A program made the translations under genes and the position numbers. A model generated the notes under the pieces. It had not been told where the DNA came from. It made no database searches and was given only the letters and a program-made list of their open reading frames with translations. From positions 310,001 through 374,000 of the forward strand of contig MBPM02000021.1 in the NCBI GenBank assembly GCA_001695595.3: 64,000 nucleotides of DNA, written 5' to 3'. Source of the DNA: Plasmopara viticola (taxonomy: Eukaryota; Oomycota; Peronosporomycetes; Peronosporales; Peronosporaceae). Below are positions 59,200 to 64,000 of the stretch, in pieces (within the stretch, counting starts at the first letter, position 1; the number at the start of each line of letters is the position of its first letter).

Positions 59200-62100
59200 G
59201 GGGCAGACGGGAGGACAATGTGCCCGTTGTACTCCTTTTCAGCCAATCATCTAGATGGATACATTATAGCGTAACATTATGGTAAAACTTTAGCCGTTAT
59301 TTTAGGTGAAAACAAGGGTTATTCGAGAAAAAACTCATTACAACAGTGTAAGTTTTGGTCCGACATCTATAACTCGTAGTCGGGGCTGCATTCAGATCGA
59401 TTGTTTTTTTTAGTAGCGACACCAAAGCTCACTATATCTAAATTTCACGAGCCCAAATCTTCGGCTAGCGATAGGAGAGATCTAATTTGCTGAGATCTCA
59501 ATTTGTAACGAGCTGATTGCACTATTTAATTTGTCCGGGCTGGTAGGAGCCGGTCTTTGGACGTGAAGTTTAAGCGTTTGGAAGCCTAAGATAATTCGTA
59601 ACCGATCATAAAAGCTGCTTACTAAAATTTTATTTCAGCATTTAAAAATGCAGGAGGAATAATTACGTCGTTCGGCCAAGCTTAACTGCGGGCCGACTTA
59701 AGTTTTCAGGTACGAATCGAACGACGCTTGTGTGGTTTTTCGAGCTGCTTGAGAAAAATAATGATTTAAGGTTTGTGCCTGTCCTCACAATTCAATCAAT
59801 TATGACTTATAATGTTGGAGGAATGATTGGCGCTCTCCTCGTTTAGGTAAAACTCGGATTCTGTACTTACCGACGCATTCCGCAATTAACACCCAATCTT
59901 TTTTTCGTAACACACATTAACCTGATGGATCACTTATATCTAAAGATCTGACATAAGATCACAATCTTTCGAGTCCGTGTGTAGATCGCGGAAAGTACCG
60001 ATCTAATGCATAAAGCATATCTGCGTAGCCAATCGGATTGGATAAATGTACCACTAAAATTGAGCGTATAACAACAGGCTGCTATCAAGAAAGTGTGGTA
60101 ATAAACCAAATATCTAGCCAATCGATCTGTTTTCATTCATTTCCACTTCTAGGCTTTCGATCCTGTCAAACATTACGCAATGATATCCGTCCCATCTATC
60201 AATCCGATTCTCGACTTGCTTAGTACCTCAGCACCCTAGTTATCAACAACAATCATGCTAGGTGGCCGCTTCGCTAAAGAAAATCTGTAACTTGCTATAT
60301 ACAAATCAACCGATGCTGAGTCAAGGCGCAGGAAGCCAACAGACACTCGCAATAAGATCCAAAGCCTTTAAGCAATGGAGCGTGCTATTACTGACTAGCA
60401 CCACAGAGCACAATCACCAAAAAAAATCAATTAGCAGCAACTATCAAATGGTGCTCCTACTTTAATTATCTCTCACAAATTTTAAGCAACCGTTGAGATC
60501 AAATCACATAACCAATGCAAATAATGCTGAGCTTAGCAATGTAGACAAGAAGTGCTTCCGTTTCAGGAGCTTGAGCAATCAATGAAATCTCAAGAAAACA
60601 CTGATTTAAGCTTTTGAAGCTTCGAGAGACAAGCCCGCAAGCGATATATGTATGTGCTTAAGCTCCAGGAAAGATTAATTATTCTTTATTAAAAACGCTT
60701 AAACACGCCGGATACGCAGGAGACAAAGTGCATTCTCATGTACGATTGAGCAAGTAACTTAGAAGCGAGTTTAGCAGAAGGTCTTTATGTAAAGTCTTAA
60801 TCACTTTCTTTATCAATAAAGTAATGTCAAAGATTGAGCCTGCCATTCTTTGCTGCACAATTATTAATCCGATGTTGAAGCTTAGACATCCTTATTACAC
60901 TATGCACATATTTGAACGGACTGCTTAAGAAGAATGGATCGGAGCAAGAATGATGCGAGAGTTCCGCTCACCTATTTACGATAGTTGCATGCGCTTTACG
61001 ATACACTTCACACCAAAAGCAAACATTTGAGTCTAAGAACGCATTGGATTTATTACCACAAGCCGTCAAAGTCTCACAACTTTTTCCATGGCCGATTTTC
61101 ACCGATAGGCATATAAATGCACTGCAGTACACACCAATTAATCGACTTGGTCCAGCTAAAGATTCTACAGATCAACTCCAATTCTTTGCATTCTGCTCTT
61201 AACAGGAAGCTCAAGCATTAATACAATTGTAGAAGCAGCATGAGTACAAAGTCACTCGAAAGAAATAATAGTGTGAACAACCTGTGGCTGGCATGAGTAA
61301 TAATAATTGAATCGACATGACCTTGTCGGATTGACCGACTTTATAGACCTGAGTCAATACCTGCTATACTTACTGAAGGTTATCGGAAAATCGTGTGTGC
61401 ACTGGAGCACTTCGATTCAGAATTATGTTATTGTTTCATTTGCATCACTCCTGGTTCAGTTTGCATCATATGCATACAGCTCTTGTTTTCTTAACTACTC
61501 GAGGATCTTAGATTATCGAACAAGGTTCATGAGCAGTTGGCGGAATTTTAATAGCGAATACAAATGAGGTATTTTAGTATGGGCCTAAAATGAGCTTCAG
61601 AAGTCATAGCAATTGGCTACATGCAGTGCTGACGTCGCTTACAGTAATACTGTGCTTCCTCTCTGCATTTTTGACAACATCCTTCGAACGTGAGCAATAT
61701 CTTGTATACTTTGCTATAGACATCGAGCTCGTAAAATTTTGGACAAGTTGACAAATATGCAGACACGCTGTCCAGCCATGCCCACGATTGTATTGATTAC
61801 TAAATGCACAGAGACGGTTGCCGAAAGATCAATCCACAGCCCATTCCTCCTATGAATCGCCAGAAACCTTACCTGCTTTAGTCACAGTAATGAGCACAGA
61901 TGATTATGTAAAGGCGAATCATTGAACTCGAATTGACAAAATCCTTCGAGAAGTACTGATGAGATAAAATAGAACAGAACATCGACTTTGGGACAAACCC
62001 GACACCAAGTTACAACAGAAGGTACAGGGACTCAAATTGTGGACTACAGCGTTATTAGAGTTGTGCTCTTCTAACTGAACCCGCAATCTGGCCATAGTAA

Positions 62101-62211
62101 AATTCAATTTTTTTTCTTTTAAGTCAGGCCACCGGCTTAAAAATCCGCTTTGTGTCAACGACGGAGCGTCCCCGCCCTCACACGCCATCAAACGCCCCCC
62201 ACGGTCCACCA
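59200..62211. other. Intergenic desert
   Basis: Beyond the promoter region of the T-protein gene (the first about 100 bp) I see nothing supportable; frames are short and domain-free. Confidence 0.5.
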
Positions 62212-62283
62212 CATCTACCCTAGCTGGTGAAGCACTGGTCTATTAAGCCAGTGGTCGTGGATTCGAGCCCCGCGGGGGGTGTA
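62212..62283 (+). repeat. tRNA-like sequence: SINE head or tRNA pseudogene
   Basis: TAGCTGGTGAAGCACTGG resembles an A box and GATTCGAGCCC a B box, 34 bp apart, as in an internal Pol III promoter. Between them CTGGT-CTATTAA-GCCAG folds as an anticodon arm with anticodon ATT. The T stem has a mismatch and the acceptor ends (TCTACCC and GGGTGTAGA) pair only with a bulge. A functional tRNA is therefore unlikely. tRNA-derived SINEs are known in Phytophthora, which makes a SINE head plausible. No tail was identified. Confidence 0.45.
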
Positions 62284-64000
62284 GACAGACTTATCGTTGA
62301 GCATGTAAAGCTCAGATGAAAAAGCGCCAATCTCATACCCTGTTCAAGTCTACTGTATCGGCTAATAATAATTGCTGCATTTTCTGTCAAATCTCCAAAA
62401 TGTTGCAATCGAGACAGTCTTAAAAAAATATGGCATGGCTCGAGGCACGGAAGCGTTCAGATAAGAAAGTTAAGACCTTTGAAGCTTAAGTCCACGGCAA
62501 CCTCCATGAGCCTAAAATGTGTGACAACGACGAAGAGCGTGGACACTTCCAGGTAGCTAATTGCGGGGCTGCAGCCATCAAACGAGTAGCTTGACAAAAT
62601 TAGCTGGCTCGCGATTTTTCCGAGCAGTCTCCTTGCAGAATATAAATCAGCTTGTCAGTTGTGGAGTTCTCAAAGACGTGATACTAATTGCGGTATAAGC
62701 TGCAGGAGAGCAAGCGACTCAGAACGATGAAGCGCGCGTCAATTTTTCTGCAGAACGTTTAAATGAGGCCGAGGTAATTGTCGCAAGGGGAACGGTCAAA
62801 AGGTAAACGGCATCAGGTACAAGGCCAGTACTTTAATCTTGGCCAACCCTGCTGAGTTTCCCGCTGGCAAAAGGCAGTGTGACGATAAACTTATCGACAG
62901 CGGCTTTAGCACACATTAAACCTCATCAGAATAGTCTTTCCAATTACGATGCATTGGACTCTGGGTTAGAGGACACCATTGCGATATGCGGGTGACTATT
63001 ACGGGTCTGATCACGTGATCAGGCGTTTTGCTCGTCAAGATTGTTGATGTTCGGCAATTGTCAGCTGGCAAACTAGTAGAAGCGGTGTAAAAGTTGTTTA
63101 CGTGCTTACGCAGTAACCATTTGTTAAGGAAAAGAAAGTACTTAGCTATCAGAAATCGCCGAGGTTGATAGTAAGAAAAAGCCTTGGTACGCTTGGTTGG
63201 GACACCTCGGGAAATGGAGAATGATTAAGACAGCGCGTTGCAAATTAGATGCCGGTGGTGAAGAAGAGTATTAAAAAGGTCTACGGAGGATGCCCGAAGG
63301 GGATGCAAATACTTGGTATATTTCCGCCACGGTTGCCTACAAAAACACCAAGTGTGAAGATTGTACGCATAGACATGATGGAATCAATGAAAATGGTCTA
63401 TTGCAACGGTGTAAATATGTGCTCAGTTCTGTGGATTAGTTTTCGCAGTTTGGAATGGGAAAGTTGGTATTTTACCGCTGTATGCATCTTGGATAGACGG
63501 ATGATGACGCTAGATTATGGATGTGCTTATGGCGCATGCCAAAACGACCATATTTTTCTGTACTGCGCACATATCTCCATCAAAGGTGTTGCTCAACTTA
63601 CCTCAAAACGCACCATATAAATCCAGCGAGCTCCATATACAACACACACTCGCTACTTAGTATCCCAGAAACTGCTCAATTTTTCATGTGTTTTTGGAGT
63701 GCCTCAGAAATTGTGCATGCGATCAAATTTATAAGACTGATGTTCTAGATCAGAATGTGTCATTACTTCTTGTATTCGAGCTTTCGGTATCGAACGGGGT
63801 ATTACGCATTCTGGGGAGCCGCTAATCAGCCCCCCTCTTTCATTAACTATCCCCCTTCCTCCTTAATGGAGTATCTCTAAGCTTTGATATGTAATTGGCT
63901 GGAGCAAACACCATTAAATTTGCATGTTCAATAGGTTACAAAACATTCGCAATGCACAAAAACCTTGCATATTTGCTCATATGAAAGCTGATAAATTAAA
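62284..64000. other. Intergenic stretch to window end
   Basis: A 123-codon plus-strand frame at 63249-63620 shows no domain I recognise; it may be transposon debris. Nothing else is supportable. Confidence 0.45.

Noticed and set aside
58067..59274. Plus-strand frames opposite the T-protein gene
   Set aside because: Shadow frames; the minus-strand protein matches its family end to end.
62212..62283. Functional tRNA-Asn
   Set aside because: Mismatched T stem and bulged acceptor; pseudogene or SINE is more likely.
63249..63620. 123-codon plus-strand frame as a gene
   Set aside because: No domain, no coding-like composition and no splice context; perhaps transposon debris.

Overview
The window looks like gene-sparse, AT-rich, transposon-littered DNA of an oomycete, most likely a Peronosporales member (Phytophthora or a downy mildew). 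The reasons are short introns of about 58-70 bp, compact GC-richer genes set in long AT-rich deserts, a bZIP factor with cysteine at the normally invariant asparagine position (a class described in Phytophthora), decayed Ty3/gypsy and non-LTR elements, and a near-intact Ty1/copia element. Species cannot be fixed from the sequence alone.

Layout. 0-8 kb: decayed gypsy integrase (minus strand), desert, then an inverted pseudogene copy of a single-pass membrane protein. 8-18.4 kb is the main gene island: the membrane protein (8.0-8.9 kb), RNA polymerase I subunit RPA49 (three exons, minus) head-to-head with F-actin capping protein beta (plus), a dead copy of a three-gene module (unknown gene A, SWSAP1-like, eIF4G), the intact ten-exon eIF4G-like gene of that module, a deleted non-LTR element, and POC1. 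18.4-33 kb: desert with a striking pair of palindromes at 20.5 kb and gypsy fragments. 33-40 kb: a second copy of the same module in direct orientation. Here the SWSAP1-like gene is intact, eIF4G is a relic, and gene A is split by a 4.4-kb copia element flanked by TTAAT. 40.6-41.9 kb: a La-motif (LARP1-like) gene and a tiny deletion derivative of the non-LTR element. 42-56.6 kb: desert with gypsy debris. 56.8-59.2 kb: a bZIP factor convergent with glycine-cleavage T protein. 59.2-64 kb: desert with one tRNA-like SINE or pseudogene.

The genes are mostly conserved housekeeping functions: rRNA transcription, actin capping, translation initiation, mRNA regulation by a La-motif protein, centriole assembly, recombination support and one-carbon metabolism. 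They do not form one pathway. The most interesting structures are the duplicated module whose copies have each kept a different gene, the compact eIF4G with a PAM2w-like N-terminus and two eIF4E-binding-like motifs, the Lys-to-Gln Walker A in the SWSAP1-like protein, and the tandem palindromes. Multi-exon models were built by hand from GT/AG signals and reading-frame phase; every reported model closes in frame.
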